Source: CAWFFV01 sp963814985 (lineage in GTDB: Bacteria > Chloroflexota > Ktedonobacteria > Ktedonobacterales > Ktedonobacteraceae). From it: a stretch of DNA of 64,000 nt. The notes beneath the pieces were generated by a model that saw nothing but the letters and a program-made list of their open reading frames with translations, did no database searches and was not told where the DNA came from. The stretch spans positions 186,001 through 250,000 of the forward strand of contig CAWFFV010000057.1 in assembly GCA_963814985.1 (NCBI GenBank), in the 5' to 3' direction. This document shows positions 26,843-36,035 of the stretch, piece after piece (position 1 is the stretch's first letter; each line of letters starts with the position of its first letter). The position numbers were made by a program, and so were the translations under genes.

Positions 26843-27690
26843 ATGTACCAGAGATGCCTGTCAATAGAGCTGAGACCAGAGCCGTCGTATAAACTGGCAA
26901 GGCATAGCGTAGAAATCTGTTCACTTGAGCGGTACTGAGAATGGTGGTACAAAGAATCTGAGACAGCCAATTGCAACTCCAAGAGCAGCACAAGCTAAAG
27001 CGACAATCAGTGGATGGTAGAGATCCCCAAGTTGTCCAGAGTAATAGACAGACCATGTAGCAAAGAATGGAGCAACCCACATGAGTACAGGCTGCTTCTC
27101 TACTACCCGATCAGGTAGATGAGTATTGCGAAGAGTAACAGCATCCATGTTGCAGCAGGCATCTGTCCTTGAGTATAAGCTGTTGTCCCCATCATAACCG
27201 CTGCAAACAGCGCAACAATATAGAGAGGAGTAGCCCAAAATCGACTAACCAGACGGCTTACGCCAAAGGCAAGTACGGCAAGAATCGGTGTCAGCCATGC
27301 CAGAACCCAGAAGTTGCCAGGTAAGAGTAGAGCCACTATGGCGAAGCCTACCGCCGCAAAAAGCCACCACTTGACACGTGCCAGAGCCGCTGCGGCATAC
27401 CAGATCAGGGAGAGCGCCGCCATCTCCAGAGCCACCGGAAACGTTATGTGGAACCAATCTTGCATGGCGCTTGTTGGCACTGATGCGTCTATTCCCAAAA
27501 CCATTACCCCGCATAACAATCCAATTGCCAGCAGAGGCCATTCCCATATTGTCACCTGTCGTTGCTGTGCTGAGGCATCTGCCTGTACGATGCTCACTTT
27601 GTCCGTGATGAAACGATGGATGACAACTGACAGTAACGGTAGTAATAGACTGAGCACAAGTACACACTGGAGGGCGTTTACTGAGTGCAG
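26835..27690 (-). pseudogene. Broken middle of the giant membrane protein gene
   Basis: The coding frame changes about five times (near 27690, 27110, 26930, 26845 and 26832). Each segment between breaks encodes membrane sequence of the same kind, e.g. VNALQCVLVLSLLLPLLS, TWMLLLFAILIYLIG and RFLRYALPVYTTALVSALLT. Restoring single bases joins them, for example GTFGANVNFPFLTAIPDAL across the last two breaks. One gene with point indels explains this better than several genes. Confidence 0.75.
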
Positions 27691-29611
27691 GCAAGGCTAA
27701 TACGACGAAGACAAGTGGTAAGAATAGCCAGTTGGGACGACGCTGGAAGAGCAGCACTCCGTATGAGATGGTCGCAAAACAGAGTAACAGAGCGATGATG
27801 TGATCTAGATCCTGATTTAAACTCAGCAAAAGAGTCAGCATCACTTCACCAAGTACCAGTACATCCAGAGGGTTTGCCCAGGAGGAACTGAAAAAATGAC
27901 GTAGAGCGACTGTACCAACAACCAGAACAAGGGTGATCCCCAGGAAACACCATACTGGCTCGGCATTCAATGACAGCACAACAACACTATAGGCCCAGGT
28001 GAACAAGAAACCGCTATACAGAATGAGCCAGCGCCACCTCGTTTGTGAAGCATCAGGTATCCTCTGCAAACTTGTGTGATGCAGCATAATACTAATCGTC
28101 AGGGCAACTCCTGCCAGGATGGTTGTCGTTTCTAACACAGTTTCCCTGATTTGTGGCTGGCGTAGCCCAAAGATGAGGGGAACAAGCCCTACGAGGACGA
28201 GAGCGAGTATTTCCATGTGTCGTTCAATTTTGTCAAAGGGCTGTAAGAGCCGTGAGGCAAAACGGTTCAGTCCGTGATAAAGCAGGGCCACAGCAGTCAA
28301 AGCCAGTGCATAACCAGACTGATTAAACGCAAATGCGTATGAGAGCGCGAGAACTGAAGCCAGGAACAAGTATGGCACAGCAAACGCAAATCTGCTTTGT
28401 TGTGTGTACCATGTAAAGAGGCACGTCCAGCAGAACAAGAGCAGTGTCATGCTCACAACTGAGAAGCGCACTTCTGGCATTGAACTGCGTAGAGCGTCGA
28501 GACTAAGGGAATGGAAGAATGTGAAGATGATACCGAGACCACAAATGGTGACGCTGGTAAACATGAGTGCGCGTACCGGTTCACGCCCGATAGCCCAGAT
28601 CCCTCTCAAAGGCGTCGTGTTAGCGGGCATAACAGAGACAAGCGCAGGCAGAGCTAACAGCATTAAGGCAACAGGCCACCACCAATAATGGAGATTGAAG
28701 GCGCTGGCAACCGCCAGATCAGCAATAGCCAGAGCCGCAACGGAGAGGTAACCAAAGGGACTGAACTTTTGGTAAACGGCAAGGAAGCCATACACGATGG
28801 CTGCATAAGCAGCCGCAATAGCCACAAGAGTTGGCGGAGCAAGCTGTATAAGATTCCCTACAACTAACCTGTAGCAGGAGAAACCAACTAGCGGAACTAA
28901 CAAAGCAAAGATTGCAGTATAAATAGCGGCAACTGTACGAAAGCTTTGGAAGCGATAGGAGACCATACCAGTAACGCCAAAAACAGCATGCACAATAAAG
29001 ACAACAAGGAAGGAGAGTAAAAGATCCTTTGTCGTAGCAACAAAGCTTAGAGACCCAAGCAGAATAAGAAAGGCACCAAGCGAAGCCACAATAGTGATGG
29101 TTTGATCAGCAAAGAAAGATTTCAGGGAAAACATACGACCAGGAACTGGTTGTCTACTCTGTACAGGTGCAACGTTTGTGGGGGTAACTACAGGTGCAAC
29201 ATTTATGGGAGTCACTGCCGGTACAACAGGTTGGGAAGGGAAAAGTACAATTTCAGCAGGCCTGGTTACAGATGGGAGCGCAGGAGAAACCACTCTCTCG
29301 CTCGAAGCCTGCGGAGTGACACTTTGGAGAGGTTCAACTTGTGATGGTTCTTGTGCTATTTGTACAGGAGCCATCTTTGTTTGATATAAGAACCGTAAGC
29401 GTCCCTGGTAGCGCTGGATGAGATTAGTAATGGTCATGTTAGCGCCGCCATAAGCGGCAACCCGTTGGAGATCACGTATAGACGAGTTAAGAAACTGTTC
29501 CTCTTTGTCTCTATTGATTGGATATCCACAACGAGGACAATAATCTCCTGGAGGAGCGCCGGAAATCGGCAGACCACAACCATCACAGTAGAGTACAAAT
29601 CTTTGTGACAT
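27245..29611 (-). CDS. Giant zinc-ribbon membrane protein, N-terminal part
   Basis: Starts at MSQRFVLYCDGCG (29611) with AAGGAGG eight bases upstream; a longer in-frame extension is unsupported. An N-terminal zinc ribbon (CDGCGLPI and CPRCGYPI) is followed by a helix, a Pro/Val linker with TPINVAPVVTPTNVAPV repeats, and then continuous membrane helices from residue ~175. About 640 residues remain in frame to ~27690, after which the annotated frame is out of register (Cys/His-rich nonsense). With the downstream parts the intact protein would be about 1,590 residues. Confidence 0.8.
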   Translation of the reverse strand: MSQRFVLYCDGCGLPISGAPPGDYCPRCGYPINRDKEEQFLNSSIRDLQRVAAYGGANMTITNLIQRYQGRLRFLYQTKMAPVQIAQEPSQVEPLQSVTPQASSERVVSPALPSVTRPAEIVLFPSQPVVPAVTPINVAPVVTPTNVAPVQSRQPVPGRMFSLKSFFADQTITIVASLGAFLILLGSLSFVATTKDLLLSFLVVFIVHAVFGVTGMVSYRFQSFRTVAAIYTAIFALLVPLVGFSCYRLVVGNLIQLAPPTLVAIAAAYAAIVYGFLAVYQKFSPFGYLSVAALAIADLAVASAFNLHYWWWPVALMLLALPALVSVMPANTTPLRGIWAIGREPVRALMFTSVTICGLGIIFTFFHSLSLDALRSSMPEVRFSVVSMTLLLFCWTCLFTWYTQQSRFAFAVPYLFLASVLALSYAFAFNQSGYALALTAVALLYHGLNRFASRLLQPFDKIERHMEILALVLVGLVPLIFGLRQPQIRETVLETTTILAGVALTISIMLHHTSLQRIPDASQTRWRWLILYSGFLFTWAYSVVVLSLNAEPVWCFLGITLVLVVGTVALRHFFSSSWANPLDVLVLGEVMLTLLLSLNQDLDHIIALLLCFATISYGVLLFQRRPNWLFLPLVFVVLALPALSKRPPVCTCAQSITTVTVSCHPSFHHGQSEHRTGRCLSTATTGDNMGMASAGNWIVMRGNGFGNRRISANKRHARLVPHNVSGGSGDGGALPDLVCRSGSGTCQVVAFCGGRLRHSGSTLTWQLLGSGMADTDSCRTCLWRKPSG

Positions 29612-29966
29612 GACATATACCTCCTTGTGCTCTTGATTTGCTAAGGTTCGGAAGGGGTGAACCTTGTTTAAAGTGTATCTCATGGAATTGCTGTGGACAT
29701 GTGTCAAATGTCCCATCCTGAGGAGCGAGAGTAACTCTTCAGGTTTTGTATATGCTCAACGGTGTAGAGACGGTGGTCAATGTTTGAGGGAAACAGGCAA
29801 CGGTTCAGATAGAGACGGATTTGATAAACATATGCTATACTGAGCCTGTGGTCTATCGGTTAAAGAGGAAAACATATTTGCTCACCTTTGTAGAAGAGTA
29901 GGGTGGGAACTGGGATTTATGTTGTCTACTTAAAAAGACAAAGTTTCTTTAAAGAAAGGATAGTGT

Positions 29967-30317
29967 ATGTCACCAACTATTGTACCTGCTACCGAACGAA
30001 ATATTTTTACTATCATTAATACCTTTCGAGCTACGAGTCGCGAAGGACAGGATGATATTATCAGACGGCTTCATGAAGCCACCGTCGAGGTAATGAGTAG
30101 TCAACCTGGCTTTATATCAGCCAACTTGCATCGGATCCTACAGAGCGATGGCCCGGACTACTATGTTACAAACTATGCACAATGGGCAAGCAGAGAAGCC
30201 TTTGAGGCCATGTTTGCAAAGCCTGAGGCACGGCAGCATATGCTGGAAATTGAGGAGCTGTATCCACGAACATGGATGATTGGCGAGGTTGTAGCCTGCT
30301 ATGAGTCTAAGCGTTGA
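29967..30317 (+). CDS. Antibiotic biosynthesis monooxygenase (ABM) domain protein
   Basis: A 116-residue ferredoxin-like fold of the ABM family: NIFTIINTFRATSREGQDDI, VEVMSSQPGFISANLHRI, YVTNYAQWASREAFEAMF. Members are small dimeric monooxygenases or haem-degrading enzymes; the substrate cannot be inferred. AAAGGATAG precedes the start. A single-gene unit. Confidence 0.85.
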   Translation: MSPTIVPATERNIFTIINTFRATSREGQDDIIRRLHEATVEVMSSQPGFISANLHRILQSDGPDYYVTNYAQWASREAFEAMFAKPEARQHMLEIEELYPRTWMIGEVVACYESKR

Positions 30318-30639
30318 TGTTGGTCGTCTTTGTCGCTGTTCCTGTTGTCATTGCTCGCAAAATCTGTAAGAGCACCGTCAGTGACAAAGGCAGTGAGGCC
30401 CTGAACTATCCTCTTCTCAAGAGACTGGATAGCCCAGAGCCTCAATCCGTTTTCCTCAATCCTTATGGTTCTCTTCTATGCCTCTTAATGTCCCCGACCC
30501 CTGCTCGCCTGGCGTTAAAAAAAGCCTGATCAGTATTGACGAAAAGTATGAATGTGCTTTACCATGAGGGCTGAAAATCCCACCTCGTTTCAGGAGGGAT
30601 GAATTGTATGACTGATGATTGTAAGACGGAGGGATAGGT
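30318..30639. other. Spacer upstream of dnaE, with a possible leader ORF
   Basis: Apart from a possible 9-codon ORF at its right end there is nothing I can support. An ORF beginning at 30314 overlaps the stop of the preceding gene with a TTG start and looks spurious. Confidence 0.4.
30608..30637 (+). CDS. Possible leader peptide of dnaE (MTDDCKTEG)
   Basis: Nine codons and a stop end two bases before the dnaE start codon. AGGAGGG lies at a proper distance before its ATG, and the dnaE ribosome-binding site (CGGAGGG) is inside it. The arrangement would couple or buffer dnaE translation. It may be chance. Confidence 0.3.
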   Translation: MTDDCKTEG

Positions 30640-33600
30640 ATGGGGGCCGATTTTGCCCATCTACATGTGCACAGTGAATATTCATTGCTCGACGGTTTTA
30701 GTCGTATCAAGAAATTGGTACAGCAAACGAAGGCTCAGGGCATGAAGCACCTGGCGATTACCGATCATGGGGCTATGTATGGAGCTATTGAATTTTATAA
30801 AGCTTGTAAAGCCGGTGGGATAAATCCCATTATTGGGATTGAAGCCTACCTGACGGAAGATATGTATGATCACTCGAAACGCTTTAGTGATGACTATCAT
30901 CATCTACTCCTGCTGGCAAAAAATAATGTGGGCTATTACAATCTGCTGAAATTGACGACCATCGCCCATACCCAGGGATGGCATCTCAGACCGCGCATTG
31001 ATAAGAAAGTCTTAGAAAAATATGCAGAAGGCTTAATTGTCACCTCCTCCTGTCTCTCTGGCGAGATCCCCAAAATGCTCCTGAAAGAACAAACAGCCGA
31101 AGCCTACAAGACGGCACGCTGGTATCAGGATGTGTTTGGAGAGGAGAATTTCTATCTAGAAATCCAGGAGCATCATGGCATCTTCGATGACGGACAACCG
31201 TCACCCCAGGGTAAACTCAACCAACTGCTCTACCAGATGCACAAAGAACTCCAGATCCCGATGGTGGCAACCAATGATCTGCACTATGTCGATGCCACCA
31301 ATTCAGGTTCTCATGATGTCTTACTTTGCGTGCAGACTGGCAAACAGCTTGATGCTCCCAAACGTATGCGATTTGATAGCGAAGAGTACTACCTCAAGAG
31401 TCCAGAGATGATGGCGCGCCTCTTTCCCGAACTGCCGGATGCTCTTACCAATAGTGTACGTATTGCTGAGCAATGCAGCGTTGATCCGTTGGCGTACCTG
31501 GCAAAACTTCCTAACTATGCCATTCCCCCAGAATATACCTCGCAGGAAGACTATCTGTATAAACTCTGCTTGCAAGGGATAGACGAACGCTTTGGCGCTA
31601 TGAGTGAGCATATTCAGAGGCAACTCGACTATGAGTTCAATATGATCGCTGGGAAAGGGTTTGTGCCCTATTTCCTGATCGAATGGGACTTTGTGAACTA
31701 CGCACGCTCTCACGGTATTCGCTGTTCCGCAAGAGGTTCTGCAGCAGGTAGTCTGCTGGCCTACTCATTGGGTATTACTAATGTTGATCCATTGCGCTAT
31801 CAGTTACCTTTTGAGAGGTTCTTTAATACTGAGCGTGCGGATATGCCTGATATCGATATGGATTTTCCCGATGATCGGCGTGAAGAAGTCATCGAATATG
31901 TCACGCGTAAGTATGGCGACGACTGTGTAGCACAGATGGTGACGTTTAACACGATGGCGGCCAAGGCTGCTGTCAAAGATGTGGCACGTGTTATGGGACA
32001 ACAGGATATAGGTGATCGTATTACGCGTCTCATCCCAACGGGTCCGAAAGTCACCTTACAAGGCTCATTGGATTCTGTAAAAGAATTGAATGCCTTGTAC
32101 AATGAGAGTAAGCCGGCACAGGAGATCATTGATCAGGCGCTGAAACTGGAAGGCTCGGTACGTACAACGGGTGTTCACGCAGCGGGCGTTATCGTTGCCA
32201 ATGAATCACTTGAACACTTTGTGCCACTGCAATTACGAGATCCCAAGGACCCTGGTAAAGGGCGCATCACACAATATGAGCAGGCGCATCTTGAAGAGCT
32301 TGGTTTGATCAAATTTGACTTTCTAGGTCTCTCTAACCTGACAATCCTCGATAATGCGGTCAAGTTTATTAAAGCATCACGCGGCGAAGATATCAACCTT
32401 GAGAAGATACCACTCGATGATATAGGAGAAGAGGAACAGGACAGGAAGCGCAAAAAATCCTTTGAACTGCTCGCCAGTGGTGAGACGACAGGTGTCTTCC
32501 AGTTAGAAGGTCCCAAGATGCGTGAGTACATCAAGCAACTCAAGCCGACGCGTGTAGAGGATGTGATGGCCATGATTGCGCTCTATCGCCCAGGTCCAAT
32601 GGAGAGTATTCCCGACTTTATTGCAGCGAAGCATGGAAAAAAGAAAATAACCTATCTGGACCCACGTCTAGCAGAGTGGCTTGAGGAGTCATACGGCATC
32701 ATCGTGTATCAGGATCAGGTGTTGTTTATCGCTGTAAACATGGCCGGCTTCTCCTGGGGTAAGGTCAACAAATTCCGCAAAGCATTGAGTAAGAAGAAGA
32801 TGGACGAGGTGGAAGGCTACAAAGTTGATTTTGTTAAAGGCTGTGTCAACAGTGGGATGAAGCAGAAGGATGCTGAGGAACTCTTTACTCTTGTCTTGCC
32901 TTTTGGCGGTTACGGTTTTAACAAAGCTCACGCTGCAAGTTATGCGGTAGTTGCCTTCTATACTGCCTATCTCAAGGCTAACTATACTGCCGAATTTATG
33001 GCGGCGACCATGACGACGGAAGCCTCGGATGCCAAAAAGATTGCGAACGCTATTGCTGAGTGTAAGCGTATGAACGTTGAGGTGCATGGACCTGATGTGA
33101 ACATGAGTGATCGTGGTTTCATCGTCCAGTATGGCGGGGTACGCTTTGGTCTGGTTGCTATCAAGGGCATTGGCGAGGGGCCAATTGGTGAAATTGTGCG
33201 AGCACGTAATGAGGGTGGTCCATTCACATCGCTGGGCGATTTCTGCACAAGAGTCGATCCAAAGTTTGTTGGCAAAGGTGCAATTGAGACACTGATTAAG
33301 GCTGGAGCAATGGACTCTCTCGCCGATGGTAAACGCCACCTCTTGTTAGCTTCTGTGGAGCGTGCGATGCAATTTGGCAAGAATGAGCGTAACGCCAAGG
33401 AGCGTGGCATCATGAGCCTCTTTGGTGATATGGCGGAGGTCAGCAGTGCGTTAGAATTTGCCCTCAACACCCATGCCGAGGAGATTTCACGCAAGCAGGT
33501 GTTGCAATGGGAAAAAGAACTTATTGGTGTTTACATCTCAAAGCACCCTCTGGCCTATCTCAGTGAACTCTTTAAGGACAAGGTGAAGCATACAACGGCA

Positions 33601-34155
33601 GAGATCACTGAAGAGTCCGACAAGCAGAAAGTGGTGGTTGGTGGGACGATCAAAGAGGCCCGACGCATCACTACGAAGAAGGGTGACACGATGTGCGTCG
33701 TACAACTGGAGGATATGTATGGCTCTATCAGCGTGACGGTCTTTCCGAAAGTGTATGAGGAAACGGCGGAATTGTGGGTGGAGGATACTGTAGTGATTGT
33801 GCGTGGTGAGGTACAGGTACGTCGCGACGAAGCAGGAATTATCTGTAACAGCGTTTCTCCGGTAAAGGCCGTTGAGGAAGAGATGAACCGCAAACAGTAT
33901 ATTGTCTGGCTTACCGTGCAACTCAGCGGCACAGATGAGCTTGCTGTCTCGAATGACAAGATAAAGGTCCAGAATATCTACCGATATATCCAGGAACGTC
34001 CTGGGCGAGACCACTACGAGATCCTCTTAGCCAATGGCGAGTGGCAGGTACGCTTAGCACCACACGATGATACTATGCAGTATAGTCAGGAGCTACATGC
34101 CAAATTGGTGGAGGAGCTTGGCGTCGGTATGGTTGAAGCGAAGATGGTAGGGTGA
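30640..34155 (+). CDS. dnaE: DNA polymerase III subunit alpha
   Basis: The replicative polymerase, 1,171 residues, uninterrupted. The PHP domain starts at once (FAHLHVHSEYSLLDGFSRI). The polymerase core carries the catalytic PDIDMDF near residue 400 with the two Asp. Also visible are SARGSAAGSLLAYSLGI, GVHAAGVI, ALYRPGPMESIPDFIA, FGGYGFNKAHAASYA, a helix-hairpin-helix region, and an OB fold in the last ~200 residues (VVVGGTIKEARRITTKKGDT). CGGAGGG precedes the ATG. There is no proofreading exonuclease domain, as expected for DnaE as opposed to PolC. Confidence 0.97.
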   Translation: MGADFAHLHVHSEYSLLDGFSRIKKLVQQTKAQGMKHLAITDHGAMYGAIEFYKACKAGGINPIIGIEAYLTEDMYDHSKRFSDDYHHLLLLAKNNVGYYNLLKLTTIAHTQGWHLRPRIDKKVLEKYAEGLIVTSSCLSGEIPKMLLKEQTAEAYKTARWYQDVFGEENFYLEIQEHHGIFDDGQPSPQGKLNQLLYQMHKELQIPMVATNDLHYVDATNSGSHDVLLCVQTGKQLDAPKRMRFDSEEYYLKSPEMMARLFPELPDALTNSVRIAEQCSVDPLAYLAKLPNYAIPPEYTSQEDYLYKLCLQGIDERFGAMSEHIQRQLDYEFNMIAGKGFVPYFLIEWDFVNYARSHGIRCSARGSAAGSLLAYSLGITNVDPLRYQLPFERFFNTERADMPDIDMDFPDDRREEVIEYVTRKYGDDCVAQMVTFNTMAAKAAVKDVARVMGQQDIGDRITRLIPTGPKVTLQGSLDSVKELNALYNESKPAQEIIDQALKLEGSVRTTGVHAAGVIVANESLEHFVPLQLRDPKDPGKGRITQYEQAHLEELGLIKFDFLGLSNLTILDNAVKFIKASRGEDINLEKIPLDDIGEEEQDRKRKKSFELLASGETTGVFQLEGPKMREYIKQLKPTRVEDVMAMIALYRPGPMESIPDFIAAKHGKKKITYLDPRLAEWLEESYGIIVYQDQVLFIAVNMAGFSWGKVNKFRKALSKKKMDEVEGYKVDFVKGCVNSGMKQKDAEELFTLVLPFGGYGFNKAHAASYAVVAFYTAYLKANYTAEFMAATMTTEASDAKKIANAIAECKRMNVEVHGPDVNMSDRGFIVQYGGVRFGLVAIKGIGEGPIGEIVRARNEGGPFTSLGDFCTRVDPKFVGKGAIETLIKAGAMDSLADGKRHLLLASVERAMQFGKNERNAKERGIMSLFGDMAEVSSALEFALNTHAEEISRKQVLQWEKELIGVYISKHPLAYLSELFKDKVKHTTAEITEESDKQKVVVGGTIKEARRITTKKGDTMCVVQLEDMYGSISVTVFPKVYEETAELWVEDTVVIVRGEVQVRRDEAGIICNSVSPVKAVEEEMNRKQYIVWLTVQLSGTDELAVSNDKIKVQNIYRYIQERPGRDHYEILLANGEWQVRLAPHDDTMQYSQELHAKLVEELGVGMVEAKMVG

Positions 34156-34160
34156 AGTGT

Positions 34161-34200
34161 CAACCTGAGCGAAAGGGGATGACCCCTTCCGCTCAGGTTG
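34161..34200 (+). terminator. Terminator after dnaE
   Basis: CAACCTGAGCG and CGCTCAGGTTG pair perfectly around an inner AAGGGG/CCCCTT stem, six bases after the dnaE stop. There is no clear T-run. Confidence 0.6.
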
Positions 34201-34204
34201 GCAA

Positions 34205-34346
34205 AAGAGGTCCTGAGTTCTTTAGATTTTAGAGGTCGCCACCAGTGCGGGTGTTCGCGATACCACTGCACGGTTTCAGCAAGCGCTGTATGAAAAGAGT
34301 ATTCTGGTTGCCATCCGAGTTGACGTATCTTCGTGATAAATTTCAT
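34205..34346 (-). pseudogene. C-terminal remnant of a dTDP-glucose 4,6-dehydratase
   Basis: In this frame KIRQLGWQPEYSFHTALAET continues into VQWYREHPHWWRPLKSKE, the conserved C-terminal helix and tail of RfbB-type dTDP-glucose 4,6-dehydratases. The Rossmann fold and active site (about 280 residues) are absent. Downstream the frame runs into the dnaE terminator. This is a relic of a lost or moved nucleotide-sugar gene. Confidence 0.75.
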
Positions 34347-34383
34347 CTGTAGAGATCTGAAGAAAGCGTTCTACGTGCTTGCT

Positions 34384-34611
34384 TTAATCAGGATTACTAT
34401 ATCGATAGGCCCGACTCACACGTCGCCAATCTGGTTCCCGGCCACGCACTGGACGATCCTCTTCCACCGGCTCTAATTTGTTCGTTTCCAGCAAACGCCT
34501 TCGCAAATTCGTGAGATCTATTTGTTCTTCAGGTGGAAAGAATGCCCGATAAAGCAAAGTCGCCTCTGTAAGTGTCAAGATACCATCTCCTACAGGGGGT
34601 TCTTTGATCAC
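34384..34611 (-). CDS. Winged-helix C-terminal part of a Nudix-related regulator
   Basis: GILTLTEATLLYRAFFP and LTNLRRRLLETNKL match the winged helix found at the C-terminus of NrtR-type Nudix-related regulators. The frame can be read upstream without a stop through DDAEWWPSLGKQSPASKDTL to the end of the preceding ORF. The GTG at 34611 is therefore probably internal, and the two ORFs are one gene with an extra G in the run at about 34675-34679. Confidence 0.65.
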   Translation of the reverse strand: MIKEPPVGDGILTLTEATLLYRAFFPPEEQIDLTNLRRRLLETNKLEPVEEDRPVRGREPDWRRVSRAYRYSNPD

Positions 34612-34675
34612 ACTGAGAGGGAGGGTATCCTTGCTCGCTGGCGACTGCTTCCCGAGAGAGGGCCACCACTCAGCA

Positions 34676-35251
34676 TCATCCCCGAGTTGTACGCATCACA
34701 CTCATATCAGCAAGATAACTCAGCACGATCTCCGGGTCACGTTGGACTTGTGAGCGCAACGTGTGCAAGGCGGCCTGTAAACCTGGCAATACATCAGCAT
34801 CGAGAGTTCGTTGCCCTGACTCAATATCTGTGACAGGCACCCACTTGACATGTAAACTCGGAATGGGCTGCAAATGCAAATTAGGGCGTAGCTCATCGCG
34901 ATTAGCGCGCAACAGGATACAATGGAGCAGCGAAACTGCTGTCCCCTGTTCTGAGCGACCCCAGACATGAACCTGGTGTTCCTGCCATCCTGCTTTTAGC
35001 TGTATGAGGGAAGCATGGGAAGACCACATGAGTAGTGCATCTAGTGTACGTTCCACCGAATCGCTTACTGACTCAGTACCAAGCACGAGACGCATGGGAG
35101 GTCCCCATGGACCATCGCGCAACAAGACCCATAGAGACCAGTCACGGATGGCAAATGCAACCACACCTGCCGTCACGATGAGACGACGAGGCACAGCGTC
35201 ACGCGCAGGGTGTGAGGTTATTGATGTGTTCGGCCTGGAAAGTATACTCAT
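34676..35251 (-). CDS. Nudix-like domain protein (N-terminal part of an NrtR-like regulator)
   Basis: The 191 residues begin with a Nudix-type beta sheet (RRLIVTAGVVAFAIRDWSLW, VLLRDGPWGPPMRLVLGTES), but the catalytic REx2EExGx2 box is missing, as in regulators that bind rather than hydrolyse ADP-ribose-type ligands. With the winged helix in the next frame, the expected product is a DNA-binding regulator of about 290 residues. The sequence gives no hint of its target; nothing in the neighbourhood concerns NAD synthesis. Confidence 0.65.
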   Translation of the reverse strand: MSILSRPNTSITSHPARDAVPRRLIVTAGVVAFAIRDWSLWVLLRDGPWGPPMRLVLGTESVSDSVERTLDALLMWSSHASLIQLKAGWQEHQVHVWGRSEQGTAVSLLHCILLRANRDELRPNLHLQPIPSLHVKWVPVTDIESGQRTLDADVLPGLQAALHTLRSQVQRDPEIVLSYLADMSVMRTTRG

Positions 35252-35518
35252 AACTACATAACTCCAACGCTCTGCACAACTCTAAAATAGAGATGGTTTC
35301 GATACTATGAATAATAGTATAGCATGTTCACCAGGATCTGCCTATCTGCTTTCTACCTGCTACGGAAACTCGTATTGTACGTTCTATTCTTTAATTTTGG
35401 TCTATAATTCACCCCAAAAATAGACTGATGACATGGGAGCCGCAGATATTGTTTTTGGAAGCTTGTATGGTTGAAAATTCAGTGGTGCAAAACACATGCG
35501 GGGAACGAAAAAACAATC

Positions 35519-35540
35519 GGGCATCCCTGAGAGGATGCCC
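35519..35540 (-). terminator. Terminator of the 51-residue membrane protein gene
   Basis: GGGCATCC/GGATGCCC with a 6-base loop; on the minus strand it is followed by GATTGTTTTTTCG. Confidence 0.8.
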
Positions 35541-35567
35541 ACATATATTTCTCGATGAATATTTCTC

Positions 35568-35723
35568 TTAGCGTCCAAAAATAAGATGGAGACCAAGAGC
35601 AAAGGCAGCTGAGAGTATTAAGGCTAAAAGCTGGAGTAGCTGATATCGTGCAATGATTGTGCGAGGATCAATAGCTACAGACTTAGCACCACTAGATCTT
35701 CGGACTTGTTGTTGTCTCTGCAT
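35568..35723 (-). CDS. Small single-pass membrane protein (51 aa)
   Basis: Starts at MQRQQQVRRSSGAKS, after AAAGGGGAAA. A basic N-terminus (~25 residues) is followed by one membrane helix (LLQLLALILSAAFALGLHLI) ending in FGR. The good ribosome-binding site and terminator support a real gene. The family is unknown. An upstream in-frame ATG (35846) is unlikely. Confidence 0.65.
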   Translation of the reverse strand: MQRQQQVRRSSGAKSVAIDPRTIIARYQLLQLLALILSAAFALGLHLIFGR

Positions 35724-36035
35724 TATTTTTTCCCCTTTATTGATGGAGTACGTGGGAAACCAATCTCTCACTAACATTATATACGACCAGAAGTGATTTT
35801 CGGTTGCATTTAGTATAAATGTACCCGATATCGTGTAAAAAAGCAATGTATAAGATCACAAAATTGTATCTACTCCTAAAAGGCAGGATAGGTCAGTTGC
35901 AACCTGTGCATTGCATTATGCTCACACATGGATATTCATCCCCCCAGGGAAATATCGGTAGCGTAAGTTACCAATTCTGAGGCATAGTACTCCAGGAGCA
36001 CGGCAAAGTCAAGCGAAACAAATCCCCACAAACAA

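Noticed and set aside
30314..30529. ORF following the ABM gene
   Set aside because: TTG start inside the previous stop region, no family similarity, no ribosome-binding site of its own.
32689..33494. Minus-strand ORFs of 170-216 codons within dnaE
   Set aside because: Shadows of the conserved dnaE frame.
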